A stretch of 64,000 nt of DNA from contig NZ_JBNILH010000002.1 in assembly GCF_050107595.1 (NCBI RefSeq), positions 434,001 to 498,000 of the forward strand, written 5' to 3'. The notes below the pieces were generated by a model that saw nothing but the letters and a program-made list of their open reading frames with translations, was not told where the DNA came from and did no database searches. Shown here one piece after another: positions 26,938 through 35,257 of this stretch (position 1 is the stretch's first letter; each line of letters opens with the position of its first letter). The translations under genes and the position numbers were made by a program. Origin of the DNA: Bacillus_AB infantis_C. GTDB lineage: Bacteria; Bacillota; Bacilli; Bacillales; Cytobacillaceae.

Positions 26938-27582
26938 ATGGTTAAGATTGCACCATCGATATTATCTGCAGATTTTTCCCGGCTGGGAGAAGAAATCAAG
27001 GATGTAGAAAGGGGAGGGGCCGACTATATCCATGTGGATGTAATGGATGGCCATTTTGTCCCGAATATCACGATCGGCCCGCTGATTGTAGAGGCAGTCA
27101 GACCGATTACAAAGCTTCCCCTTGATGTGCATCTGATGATTGAAAATCCAGATCAGTATATCGAAGCCTTCGCCAAGGCAGGCGCCGATTATATTACAGT
27201 CCATGCAGAAGCATCCAGGCATCTGCACCGGACGATCCATCTTATCAAATCTTATGGTGTAAAAGCAGGCGTCGTCCTGAATCCGGCGACTCCGGCTGAA
27301 GCTCTTAAGCATATCATCCAGGATATCGACATGGTCCTTCTGATGACAGTGAATCCTGGTTTTGGAGGCCAGAAATTCATTTCTTCGGTGCTTCCGAAAA
27401 TCAGACAGGTAAAAGAAATGGCTGCAGAGCAGAAGCTGGATCTTGAAATTGAAGTTGATGGCGGTGTGAATGAAGAGACGGCAAAGCTCTGTATAGAGGC
27501 AGGCGCAAATGTCCTTGTGGCCGGTTCTGCCGTATATAATCAGAAAGACCGCGCGAAAGCAATCGCTGCACTTAGGGGATAA
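26938..27582 (+). CDS. rpe: ribulose-phosphate 3-epimerase
   Basis: Interconverts ribulose 5-phosphate and xylulose 5-phosphate in the pentose phosphate pathway. The 214-residue TIM barrel has IAPSILSADFSRL, the metal-binding VDVMDGHFVPN, HLMIENP, MTVNPGFGGQ and EVDGGVN, and phosphate-binding VAGSAVY. One base separates it from rsgA. A hairpin terminator follows, preceded by a purine-rich run at about 27583-27612. Confidence 0.97.
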   Translation: MVKIAPSILSADFSRLGEEIKDVERGGADYIHVDVMDGHFVPNITIGPLIVEAVRPITKLPLDVHLMIENPDQYIEAFAKAGADYITVHAEASRHLHRTIHLIKSYGVKAGVVLNPATPAEALKHIIQDIDMVLLMTVNPGFGGQKFISSVLPKIRQVKEMAAEQKLDLEIEVDGGVNEETAKLCIEAGANVLVAGSAVYNQKDRAKAIAALRG

Positions 27583-27608
27583 AGAATAAGAATAAGAAAA
27601 AGAAAAAG

Positions 27609-27642
27609 AAAAGCCAGCTGATGATTCGGCTGGTTTTTCTTT
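27609..27642 (+). terminator. terminator after rpe
   Basis: 10-bp stem with one G-U pair (27609-27618 with 27629-27638), tail TTTTTCTTT. Distal thiN may depend on read-through. Confidence 0.75.
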
Positions 27643-27664
27643 AAGCAATTACAGATAAAGGCAG

Positions 27665-28324
27665 GTGTTACCGCTGATTATTCATATTTTAGCAGGAGGG
27701 CCAGTGGATCTTCTTCCGGAACTTGAAGCTGGAGGAGAAGGGGAGATCTGGGCAGGAGTGGACCGGGGAGTCTTCACCCTGATTTCAAAAGGAATTGTTC
27801 CACAGGCTGCATTCGGTGATTTTGATTCCGTATCCCTGGAAGAAATGGAGCTAATTAAGCAATCAGTAAAGGAAATCAAGCTGTTCAATCCCGAGAAAGA
27901 TGAAACAGATATGGAGCTTGCCATCATCTGGGCACTGAAGCAGGAACCGGAAGCCATTAAAATATATGGAGGAACCGGCGGGAGGCTCGACCACTTCTTT
28001 GCCAATGTACAGCTCCTGATCGGGCCGCACCTGAAAGGGGGAAGCACCCATACCCATATCGAGCTGATAGACAGCAGGAATATCATATATGTCAAAGGCC
28101 CCGGGGCTTATTCTGTCCTGCCAATGGAGAATATGAAATATGTCTCCTTTGTCCCTGTGACGAGCCATATAAAGGAGCTGACGCTCAAAGGCTTTAAATA
28201 TCCGCTGAAAGATAAATACGTACCGCTCGGCTCCACCCTGTGCATTAGTAATGAACTTATTGATGATTATGGTACTTTTTCATTTACCGAAGGCATAATA
28301 ATGGTGATAAGGAGTCATGATTAA
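27665..28324 (+). CDS. thiN: thiamine pyrophosphokinase ThiN
   Basis: Transfers pyrophosphate from ATP to thiamine, giving the cofactor directly. The 219-residue frame shows ILAGGP, the ATP/Mg sites VDRGVF, FGDFDSV, EKDETDMELAI and GGTGGRLDH, and a C-terminal thiamine-binding domain. Start is uncertain: GTG 27665 is the standard call, yet the ribosome-site-like AAGGCAGGTG covers it; CTG 27674 is better spaced and would give an N-terminus (LIIHILAGG) like that of known homologues. It is the last gene of the long coaBC-to-thiN run. Confidence 0.92.
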   Translation: MLPLIIHILAGGPVDLLPELEAGGEGEIWAGVDRGVFTLISKGIVPQAAFGDFDSVSLEEMELIKQSVKEIKLFNPEKDETDMELAIIWALKQEPEAIKIYGGTGGRLDHFFANVQLLIGPHLKGGSTHTHIELIDSRNIIYVKGPGAYSVLPMENMKYVSFVPVTSHIKELTLKGFKYPLKDKYVPLGSTLCISNELIDDYGTFSFTEGIIMVIRSHD

Positions 28325-28340
28325 AAGTCTTAAAACAAAG

Positions 28341-28369
28341 TGTACTCATCTTAATCTTTTGAATATGAT
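28341..28369 (+). promoter_or_regulatory. possible mother-cell sigma promoter for spoVM
   Basis: AATATGAT (28362-28369) resembles the SigE -10 box; the -35 region is poor. spoVM is SigE-controlled in B. subtilis, so the placement is inference from gene identity and this weak match. Confidence 0.3.
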
Positions 28370-28429
28370 GTTAAGGGCGCAAAAGAGGACAGAGAGATTT
28401 GCGGTTAGATGGCGAGGAGGGACATATCC

Positions 28430-28510
28430 ATGAAGTTTTATACGATTAAATTGCCGAAGTTTTTAGGCGGACTTGTCCGCGCGATGCTAGGAACCTTCAA
28501 AAAGGAATAA
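28430..28510 (+). CDS. spoVM: stage V sporulation protein SpoVM
   Basis: A 26-residue amphipathic peptide that recognises the convex curvature of the outer forespore membrane and anchors the SpoIVA coat basement layer. The translation, MKFYTIKLPKF then LGGLVRAMLG then TFKKE, is that of SpoVM, including the helix-breaking Pro9. The ribosome site GAGGAGG is at 28414-28420. It lies between thiN and rpmB as in other bacilli and has its own terminator. It fixes the source as an endospore former. Confidence 0.97.
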   Translation: MKFYTIKLPKFLGGLVRAMLGTFKKE

Positions 28511-28558
28511 AAGTGATAGATCCATAGCAGAACGTACAAAAAACAGTCACACCTTCAT

Positions 28559-28589
28559 CAGCATCCGGACGCCGGGTGCTGTTTTTTTT
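28559..28589 (+). terminator. terminator after spoVM
   Basis: 10-bp stem with one G-U pair (28559-28568 with 28572-28581), loop ACG, eight T. Confidence 0.92.
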
Positions 28590-28712
28590 CAAAAACAAAG
28601 CTTGTTAAACATTAATGTTGATTTGATAAGCACGAAAATCATCCTGGAACACTAACAAGAAAAGATGAGCTGGATATCTGGATGCAGTGGCAGTTATCTC
28701 CCTGTAAAATAT

Positions 28713-28742
28713 AAAAAAGGACATCCGCGGGATGTCCTTTTC
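28713..28742 (-). terminator. terminator of rpmB
   Basis: 12-bp stem AAAAGGACATCC/GGATGTCCTTTT with loop GCG; reading the reverse strand it runs into a T-rich tail. 28590-28712 before it shows no gene or clear signal. Confidence 0.88.
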
Positions 28743-28748
28743 GAGCTG

Positions 28749-28937
28749 TTACACTCGTTCTACTTTACCTGATTTAAGCGCTCTTGCAGAAACCCAAACA
28801 CGTTTAGGCTTACCGTCTACAAGGATGCGAACTTTTTGAAGGTTAGCTCCCCAAGTACGCTTGTTTGCATTCATAGCGTGGGAACGCTTATTGCCTGAAG
28901 TTGTTTTTCTACCTGTTACGACACATTTGCGTGGCAT
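28749..28937 (-). CDS. rpmB: 50S ribosomal protein L28
   Basis: A 62-residue L28 with RKCVVTGRKT, GNKRSHAMNANKR and ANLQKVRIL. It carries a single Cys, so it is not the zinc (four-Cys) form. It is the only reverse-strand gene in its neighbourhood, transcribed away from yloU. The ATG follows TAGGAGGG at ideal spacing on the reverse strand. Confidence 0.97.
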   Translation of the reverse strand: MPRKCVVTGRKTTSGNKRSHAMNANKRTWGANLQKVRILVDGKPKRVWVSARALKSGKVERV

Positions 28938-29251
28938 GTATATTTCCCTCCTAACTCACAAAGCTTGAAACTATTTTTTCATGCTTTCATTTGCAATGAT
29001 CATATTGCTCAATCTAAGTAATGGAAAAACAGTAACGAGTATGTTTTTCGGCATTAAAAGATACTTTAATAATTTATCATACAACCCAAATGAATGCAAT
29101 AGTTGTGATGCAACCTTTCAAGAAAATTTCCTTGACATAGTATACGGGAAGCTGCCCTATAATAAGAAAGGGGAAGTATAGCTTTTAAATTTACCCTTGA
29201 TATAGTAAAATGACTTTAGTCAAGGAGCAATTTCCAAAGGGGGAACGACTC
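28938..29251. other. divergent promoter region between rpmB and yloU
   Basis: 314 bases without a supported gene. It holds the yloU promoter (29132-29163), a second -10-like TAAAAT at 29206-29211, the near-palindrome TGACT-TT-AGTCA (29211-29222) and the longer dyad CCTTGA/TCAAGG (29195-29200, 29220-29225) before the ribosome site. A 66-codon frame at 28981-29181 has no ribosome site or recognisable family. Confidence 0.6.
29132..29163 (+). promoter_or_regulatory. SigA-type promoter for yloU-fakA, wide spacer
   Basis: Perfect TTGACA (29132-29137) and TATAAT (29158-29163) separated by 20 bases instead of the usual 17. Confidence 0.6.
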
Positions 29252-29614
29252 ATGTCCATTGAATTAAAAACGAAATTCGGGCAAATTGATATATCTAATG
29301 ATGTGATCGCTACTATTGCCGGAGGCGCAGCTGTTGACTGCTACGGCATTGTAGGGATGGCTTCCAAGAATCAGATTAAAGACGGGCTTACGGATATTCT
29401 GCGCAAGGAAAACTTTACACGCGGTGTGATTGTGCGCCAGGAAAGCGAAGAAGTACATATCGATATGTATATTATTGTGAGTTATGGAACGAAAATTTCC
29501 GAGGTTGCCCACAACGTGCAATCAAAAGTAAAGTACACCCTTGATAAAACTGTTGGACTTGCCGTTGACTCGGTTAATATTTACGTTCAGGGAGTTCGTG
29601 TAACGAACCCGTAG
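29252..29614 (+). CDS. yloU: Asp23/Gls24-family envelope protein YloU
   Basis: A 120-residue Asp23-family protein, a group linked to alkaline and cell-envelope stress; in Bacillus the gene is paired with fakA. Visible family features are the central AGGAAVDCYGIVGM and the C-terminal VDSVNIYVQGVRV. ATG 29252 follows AAAGGGGG. It is 16 bases from fakA with no terminator between them. Precise function is not known. Confidence 0.93.
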   Translation: MSIELKTKFGQIDISNDVIATIAGGAAVDCYGIVGMASKNQIKDGLTDILRKENFTRGVIVRQESEEVHIDMYIIVSYGTKISEVAHNVQSKVKYTLDKTVGLAVDSVNIYVQGVRVTNP

Positions 29615-29630
29615 TGAGGAGGAAAGATTT

Positions 29631-31313
29631 GTGTCAATTACAGTTTTAGATGGAAAGCGTTTCGCGGAAATGGTGATGCAGGGTGCAAACCACTTATCCT
29701 CTAATGCCAAATATGTAGATGCGCTAAACGTTTTCCCGGTTCCTGATGGAGATACAGGAACCAATATGAATTTATCGATGACTTCCGGAGCGAAGGAAGT
29801 CAGAAATAATGTCCAGGCGCATATTGGAAAAGTGGGCACTGCCCTTTCAAAAGGATTATTGATGGGTGCCCGCGGGAATTCGGGTGTCATCCTGTCACAG
29901 CTGTTCCGCGGCTTCTCTAAAGCAATTGAGCAAAAGTCTGAAATAACAGCAAGCGAGTTTGCAGACGCACTGAATACGGGTGTTGAGACCGCCTATAAAG
30001 CTGTCATGAAGCCGGTTGAAGGGACGATCCTGACCGTTGCAAAGGATTCTGCCCGGAGGGGCGTGCAGGCTGCGCAAAATGAGGATGATATTATCAAAGT
30101 CCTTGAGGAAGTCCTGAAGGAAGCAAAAGCTTCGCTGAACCGGACCCCTGACCTGCTGCCTGTACTGAAGGAAGTCGGTGTTGTGGACAGCGGCGGGCAA
30201 GGTCTTGTTTTTGTTTACGAAGGCTTTCTTGCTGAGCTGAAGGGCGAAAAGCTCCCTGACGCACCTGCCTCTCTCCCGAGCATGGATGAAATGGTAAATG
30301 CCGAGCATCATAAATCTGTTCAGGGGCATATCAATACGGCAGATATCGAATTCGGCTATTGCACTGAATTCATGGTTAAGCTTGAAGAAGAAAAGCTGAG
30401 CGGAAAAAGCTTTTCTGAAGATCAATTCCGTCAGGATCTTAGCCGTTTCGGTGATTCTCTTCTCGTGATTGCCGATGAAGAACTGGTGAAGGTACATATT
30501 CATTCTGAGCAGCCCGGAGATGTGCTGAGCTATGGCCAGAGATATGGCAGCCTGGTGAATATGAAGATTGAAAATATGCGCCAGCAGCACACAAACATAG
30601 TGGGCGAGACACATACCCCGCTAAGGACCGGAGAACCGGCCAAAACAAATGAGAAGCTAGAGTACGGCATTGTAGCTGTGTCAATGGGCAGCGGCATTGC
30701 GGATCTCTTCAGAAGCATCGGCGCCCATGTTGTCATTGAAGGCGGACAGACAATGAATCCGAGCACCGAGGACATTGTGAAGGCAATAAAGGATGCGAAC
30801 GCCAAAAAGATCATCATCCTGCCAAACAACAAGAACATCATTATGGCTGCCCAGCAGGCTGCCGAGGTAGCAGAGGAAGACGTTGTTGTCATTCCATCCA
30901 AAACTGTGCCGCAGGGTATGGCTGCACTGCTCGCATTCAATCCGGGTACAGGCCTGGAGGACAATGAAAGCGGCATGAGCGAGGCTCTAAGCCATGTCAA
31001 GACAGGACAGATCACTTTTGCTGTCCGTGACACGAGCATCGACGGCCTTGAAATTGAAAAAGAAGATTTCATGGGCATCGCGGATGGCAAAATCGTTGTC
31101 AAAGACAAGGATAAGACCGAATCGGCCAAAAAGCTCCTCACCCATATGATTGATGAGGATGCTGAAATCATTACAATCCTTAAGGGCGAGGATGCATCCG
31201 AGGAAGAACTGAAGGTTATTGCAGACTTCCTGGAAAAAGAATACGAGGACATTGAAGTTGAAGTGCATGATGGCAAACAGCCATTGTACGCTTTCATTTT
31301 TTCAATCGAATAG
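29631..31313 (+). CDS. fakA: fatty acid kinase ATP-binding subunit FakA
   Basis: FakA phosphorylates fatty acids held by a DegV-family FakB protein, feeding PlsX/PlsY phospholipid synthesis. The 560-residue protein has an N-terminal DAK2/DhaL kinase domain (about 1-200) with the ATP-Mg motif VPDGDTGTNM and GARGNSGVILSQ, a middle FakA domain, and a C-terminal DegV-like half. GTG 29631 follows GTGAGGAGG. In the B. subtilis order sdaAB-sdaAA follow; here recG follows directly. No FakB gene is nearby. Confidence 0.95.
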   Translation: MSITVLDGKRFAEMVMQGANHLSSNAKYVDALNVFPVPDGDTGTNMNLSMTSGAKEVRNNVQAHIGKVGTALSKGLLMGARGNSGVILSQLFRGFSKAIEQKSEITASEFADALNTGVETAYKAVMKPVEGTILTVAKDSARRGVQAAQNEDDIIKVLEEVLKEAKASLNRTPDLLPVLKEVGVVDSGGQGLVFVYEGFLAELKGEKLPDAPASLPSMDEMVNAEHHKSVQGHINTADIEFGYCTEFMVKLEEEKLSGKSFSEDQFRQDLSRFGDSLLVIADEELVKVHIHSEQPGDVLSYGQRYGSLVNMKIENMRQQHTNIVGETHTPLRTGEPAKTNEKLEYGIVAVSMGSGIADLFRSIGAHVVIEGGQTMNPSTEDIVKAIKDANAKKIIILPNNKNIIMAAQQAAEVAEEDVVVIPSKTVPQGMAALLAFNPGTGLEDNESGMSEALSHVKTGQITFAVRDTSIDGLEIEKEDFMGIADGKIVVKDKDKTESAKKLLTHMIDEDAEIITILKGEDASEEELKVIADFLEKEYEDIEVEVHDGKQPLYAFIFSIE

Positions 31314-31322
31314 CAGTACAAG

Positions 31323-31355
31323 GAAATAGAAGGGGATGCCCCTTCTATTTCTATC
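31323..31355 (+). terminator. terminator-like hairpin after fakA
   Basis: Perfect 13-bp stem (31323-31335 with 31339-31351) with loop ATG, but the tail CTATCTAT is poor in T, so termination may be partial. Confidence 0.65.
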
Positions 31356-31468
31356 TATGCAGGCAGGCAATGCCCCCGAAACCCGCCGAAGCTTCCAAAA
31401 AGAGATCCCCGGTGCATCCACAGCCAAATTCTCCTATAAAGTAAAATCGAAATCAGGTGATTAAAAAT

Positions 31469-33508
31469 ATGTTGAACGAACCAGTTACAAGTATAAAAGG
31501 AATAGGTGCAGAGACCGCTGAAGCACTGGCAGATATGAATATTTCTACTGTCGGCGACCTTATGGAGCATTTCCCGTTCCGCTATGAGGATTACCGGCTT
31601 AAAGACCTGTCTGAAGTCAAGCATGAGGAAAGGGTTACAGTGGAAGGGAAAATTCACAGCGAGCCTTTGCTTACTTATTATGGAAGAAAACGGTCGCGCC
31701 TGACGATAAGAGTCCTTGTCGGCCGTTATTTGATCCAGGCGGTATTTTTTAACCAGCCTTATTTAAAAAAGAAATTTGCCATCAATGATTCAGTCACGAT
31801 AACAGGAAAGTGGGACCAGCACCGCCAGATGATTTCCGCCAGTGAGATCCATCTGGGGGAGAATACAGCTTCCAAGGATTTTGAACCTGTATACGCTGTG
31901 AAAGGCAGCATTACTGTCAAAGGCATACGCAGGTTCATTGGACTGGCGTTCAGCCAGTATGCTGGCAGCATTGTGGAGACGCTGCCTGAGCGGCTTCTTG
32001 AGCAGTATAAGCTCCTGAACAGGAAAGATGCCCTCAGGGCGATGCATTTTCCGGGAGGGCCCGAGGATTTGAAGCAGGCAAGGCGCAGGTTTGTTTATGA
32101 AGAATTCTTATATTTCCAGCTCAAAATGCAGGCGCTCAGAAAATTCGAGCGTGAGCAGTCAAAAGGGATCGTCCAGACTTATGATTTGAAAAAGCTGAAA
32201 GAATTCATCGGCTCGCTTCCTTTTCCTTTGACTGGAGCCCAAAAAAGAGTAGTGAACGAAATCCTGTCTGATATGAAATCCCCGTACCGGATGAACAGGC
32301 TTCTTCAAGGGGATGTAGGCTCCGGCAAGACGGTCGTAGCCGCAATCGGTTTATATGCAGCAGCAACAGCAGGCTATCAGGGGGCACTGATGGTCCCTAC
32401 AGAGATACTGGCAGAGCAGCATGAGAAATCGCTCAAAGAGCTGCTTGAGCCGCACGGCCTTTCGTGTGAGCTGCTGACGAGCTCTGTGAAGGGGAAAAAG
32501 AGAAAAGAGATCCTCGCCAGGCTGGCGGAAGGAGAAATCGATGTCCTGGTCGGGACACACGCCCTTATCCAGCAGGAGGTCGAGTTCAAGCGGCTCGGAT
32601 TTGTCATAACAGACGAACAGCACCGGTTTGGCGTAGAGCAGCGCCGGGTGCTCCGTGAAAAGGGTGAAAGCCCTGATGTACTGTTCATGACGGCAACTCC
32701 GATCCCAAGGACGCTTGCCATAACGGTGTTCGGGGAAATGGATGTATCTATTATTGATGAAATGCCTGCAGGCAGGAAGACAATCGAAACTTACTGGGCG
32801 AAGCAGGAAATGCTCGACCGGATCCTCCAATTCATGGAGAAGGAGCTTTCGAAAGGCAGGCAGGCGTACGTTATTTGCCCGCTGATTGAGGAATCGGACA
32901 AGCTTGATGTCCAGAATGCAATTGATGTCCACAGCAATCTGACATTCTATTATCAGGACCGGTATAAGGTAGGGCTGATGCATGGCAGGCTCCACCCGGA
33001 GGAAAAGGATGAAGTGATGAAAAGCTTCAGCCGCAATGAGATCCAGGTTCTTGTTTCTACAACTGTCGTTGAAGTTGGGGTCAATGTGCCTAATGCTACC
33101 ATTATGGTAATCTATGATGCCGAGAGATTCGGTTTATCCCAGCTGCACCAGCTGAGGGGAAGGGTCGGACGGGGAAGCGAACAGTCTTACTGCATCCTCC
33201 TTGCTGATCCAAAATCAGAGGTCGGGAAAGAACGGATGAAAATCATGTCTGAGACAAACGATGGCTTTGTTCTCAGTGAAAAGGATTTGGAACTGAGGGG
33301 GCCGGGAGACTTTTTCGGCCGCAAGCAAAGCGGCATGCCTGAGTTCAAGGTAGCTGATATGGTCCATGACTACCGTGCTCTGGAAACGGCTCGAAATGAT
33401 GCATCGAAGCTGATACAATCCAGCATCTTCTGGGAAGGCCCGGAATATATGATGCTGAGGGAATATCTTAAAAATACAGGCGTGTTCCAAGGAGAAAAGC
33501 TTGATTGA
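31469..33508 (+). CDS. recG: ATP-dependent DNA helicase RecG
   Basis: Branch-migration helicase that remodels stalled forks and recombination intermediates. The 679 residues have the N-terminal wedge domain (KGIGAETAEAL, HFPFRYEDY), Walker A GDVGSGKTVVA, DEQH box (ITDEQHRFGVEQ), TATPIPRT, and helicase motif VI QLRGRVGRG, with the C-terminal TRG-like GPGDFFGRKQSG. ATG 31469 is preferred over GTG 31457, because AGGTGA (the ribosome site) covers the latter. A strong terminator separates it from fapR. Confidence 0.97.
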   Translation: MLNEPVTSIKGIGAETAEALADMNISTVGDLMEHFPFRYEDYRLKDLSEVKHEERVTVEGKIHSEPLLTYYGRKRSRLTIRVLVGRYLIQAVFFNQPYLKKKFAINDSVTITGKWDQHRQMISASEIHLGENTASKDFEPVYAVKGSITVKGIRRFIGLAFSQYAGSIVETLPERLLEQYKLLNRKDALRAMHFPGGPEDLKQARRRFVYEEFLYFQLKMQALRKFEREQSKGIVQTYDLKKLKEFIGSLPFPLTGAQKRVVNEILSDMKSPYRMNRLLQGDVGSGKTVVAAIGLYAAATAGYQGALMVPTEILAEQHEKSLKELLEPHGLSCELLTSSVKGKKRKEILARLAEGEIDVLVGTHALIQQEVEFKRLGFVITDEQHRFGVEQRRVLREKGESPDVLFMTATPIPRTLAITVFGEMDVSIIDEMPAGRKTIETYWAKQEMLDRILQFMEKELSKGRQAYVICPLIEESDKLDVQNAIDVHSNLTFYYQDRYKVGLMHGRLHPEEKDEVMKSFSRNEIQVLVSTTVVEVGVNVPNATIMVIYDAERFGLSQLHQLRGRVGRGSEQSYCILLADPKSEVGKERMKIMSETNDGFVLSEKDLELRGPGDFFGRKQSGMPEFKVADMVHDYRALETARNDASKLIQSSIFWEGPEYMMLREYLKNTGVFQGEKLD

Positions 33509-33514
33509 AGCGGG

Positions 33515-33567
33515 AAGCAGACGAAGACAGAACGGGAAAGTTCTGCCTTGCGCTCTGCTTTTTTTTT
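33515..33567 (+). terminator. terminator after recG
   Basis: Two-tier hairpin: outer AAGCAGA/TCTGCTT (33515-33521, 33554-33560), inner CAGAAC/GTTCTG (33528-33545), then nine T. The fapR -35 box lies in its distal arm. Confidence 0.85.
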
Positions 33568-33576
33568 ATATATACT
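33548..33576 (+). promoter_or_regulatory. SigA-type promoter of the fapR operon
   Basis: TTGCGC (33548-33553), 17-base spacer, TATACT (33571-33576). The transcription start would fall in or next to the FapR operator. Confidence 0.6.
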
Positions 33577-33580
33577 ACTA

Positions 33581-33597
33581 TTAGTACCTAGTCTTAA
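33581..33597 (+). promoter_or_regulatory. FapR operator
   Basis: TTAGTACCTAGTCTTAA, a 17-bp imperfect inverted repeat matching the conserved FapR site (TTAGTACC left half exact). Established: FapR releases this site when malonyl-CoA binds, so the operon responds to fatty-acid synthesis flux. Confidence 0.85.
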
Positions 33598-33616
33598 TAT
33601 CTCGGCGGTGGAGGAT

Positions 33617-34186
33617 ATGAGAAAAAACAAAAAAGAACGCCAGCAGATGCTGGTTGAAACGATAAAGGAGAACCCCTTCATTACAGACGAGGATCTGGCC
33701 GACCGTTTTTCAGTCAGCGTCCAGACCATCCGGCTCGACCGTCTCGAGCTTTCCATTCCCGAGCTTAGGGAAAGGATCAAAAATGTTGCGGAGAAATCCT
33801 TCGAGGATGAAGTTAAATCACTTCCCATTGAAGAAGTCATTGGAGAAATCATTGACATAGAACTTGATAATACGGCGATTTCTATATTTGACGTAAAAGA
33901 AGAGCATGTATTCAAAAGGAACCGGATTGCCCGCGGCCACCACCTTTTTGCACAGGCCAACTCACTGGCTGTCGCTGTCATAAATGACGAGCTGGCGCTA
34001 ACAGCTAAAGCAAGCATACAGTTTACCCGATCAGTACACCAGAATGAAAGGGTAATCGCAAAAGCAAAAGTCGTTAAGATCGACAACTGCTCCGGCAGGA
34101 CACTTGTAGAGGTTTCAAGCTTTGCGAACAATGAACTGGTTTTCAAAGGCGAGTTCGACATGTTCCGTTCCCATAGAGAAGCATGA
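33617..34186 (+). CDS. fapR: fatty acid biosynthesis repressor FapR
   Basis: Transcriptional repressor of lipid genes that senses malonyl-CoA. The 189-residue protein has a DeoR-type helix-turn-helix (DLADRFSVSVQTIRLDRLEL), a linker helix (IPELRERIKNVAEK) and a hot-dog effector domain with RGHHLFAQANSLAVAVI. ATG 33617 follows GGTGGAGG; a longer frame from 33548 would start inside the promoter. It leads the fapR-plsX-fabD-fabG operon and has its own operator upstream, giving autorepression. Confidence 0.97.
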   Translation: MRKNKKERQQMLVETIKENPFITDEDLADRFSVSVQTIRLDRLELSIPELRERIKNVAEKSFEDEVKSLPIEEVIGEIIDIELDNTAISIFDVKEEHVFKRNRIARGHHLFAQANSLAVAVINDELALTAKASIQFTRSVHQNERVIAKAKVVKIDNCSGRTLVEVSSFANNELVFKGEFDMFRSHREA

Positions 34187-34220
34187 AAATAATCCGTTAA
34201 CAAGCAGGGGATGATGCAGA

Positions 34221-35225
34221 ATGATTAAGATTGCGATAGATGCAATGGGCGGGGACAACGCCCCAAAGGAAATTGTACTCGGGGCCATGAAGGCTGCAGC
34301 AGAATTCAAGGACATACATATTACACTTGTCGGTGACGAAAAGAGAATCAGGGAGCATCTGGCAGAGAGTGAGAGAATTGAAATCATCCATACAGAAGAG
34401 GTGATCCTTGGCACCGATGAACCAGTCAGGGCAGTGCGGAGGAAGAGGGATGCTTCAATGGTCCTGGCTGCAAGGCAGGTCGCTGATGGCAATGCGGATG
34501 CCTGCATTTCAGCCGGCAATACAGGCGCACTGATGGCAGCTGGATTATTCGTTGTAGGAAGGATCGAGGGCATTGAAAGGCCGGCATTATCGCCTACGCT
34601 GCCGACAATAGATGGCAAAGGTTTTCTGCTCCTTGATGTTGGTGCAAATGTCGATGCCAAACCTGAACATCTTCTGCAATATGCGGTCATGGGCTCTATA
34701 TATTGTGAAAAAGTCAGGGGCGTCTCTAACCCCCGCGTAGGCCTTTTAAATATCGGCACAGAAGAGAAAAAAGGAAATGAACTGGCTAAAAATGCATTTG
34801 GATTGATTAAGGATGCCGGACTTAATTTTGTCGGGAATGTAGAAGCAAGAGACCTTCTTGAAGGTGCGGCAGATGTAGTCGTTACCGACGGCTTTACAGG
34901 GAATATGGTTCTAAAGACGATAGAAGGCACCGCCTTATCCGTCTTTAAAATGATGAAGGAAGCCATGACAGGCAGCCTGAAGAGCAAGCTGGCAGCAGCA
35001 GTGCTGAAGCCTGATCTTGTCCAGCTGAAATCAAAGATGGACTATTCGGAGTACGGCGGGGCAGGTCTGTTCGGACTGAACGCTCCTGTCATCAAGGCCC
35101 ACGGGTCCTCTGACAGCAATGCGCTCTACAGCGCAGTCAGGCAGACACGTGAAATGGTGCAGAATAATGTGGCGGAAACAATAAAAGCAGCTGCGGAAAA
35201 GCTGCCTGGAGCAGGCAGGGAATAA
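34221..35225 (+). CDS. plsX: phosphate acyltransferase PlsX
   Basis: Makes acyl-phosphate from acyl-ACP for PlsY-dependent phosphatidic acid synthesis. The 334-residue protein begins IKIAIDAMGGDNAPKEIV and has SAGNTGALMA, LLDVGANVD, and ETIEGTAL-like VLKTIEGTAL near residue 230, all typical. ATG 34221 has GGGGATGATG upstream. It lies 34 bases after fapR and 32 before fabD, under the FapR operator. Confidence 0.97.
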   Translation: MIKIAIDAMGGDNAPKEIVLGAMKAAAEFKDIHITLVGDEKRIREHLAESERIEIIHTEEVILGTDEPVRAVRRKRDASMVLAARQVADGNADACISAGNTGALMAAGLFVVGRIEGIERPALSPTLPTIDGKGFLLLDVGANVDAKPEHLLQYAVMGSIYCEKVRGVSNPRVGLLNIGTEEKKGNELAKNAFGLIKDAGLNFVGNVEARDLLEGAADVVVTDGFTGNMVLKTIEGTALSVFKMMKEAMTGSLKSKLAAAVLKPDLVQLKSKMDYSEYGGAGLFGLNAPVIKAHGSSDSNALYSAVRQTREMVQNNVAETIKAAAEKLPGAGRE

Positions 35226-35257
35226 CCTGCAGATTTCTTTGAAAAGGAGAAGGGAAA

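Noticed and set aside
27583..27612. Purine-rich run (AAGAAT and AAGAAAA units) after rpe as a regulatory repeat
   Set aside because: Short low-complexity sequence next to a terminator; no further structure supports a role.
28981..29181. 66-codon forward frame between rpmB and yloU
   Set aside because: No ribosome site, no recognisable sequence, and it covers the yloU promoter.
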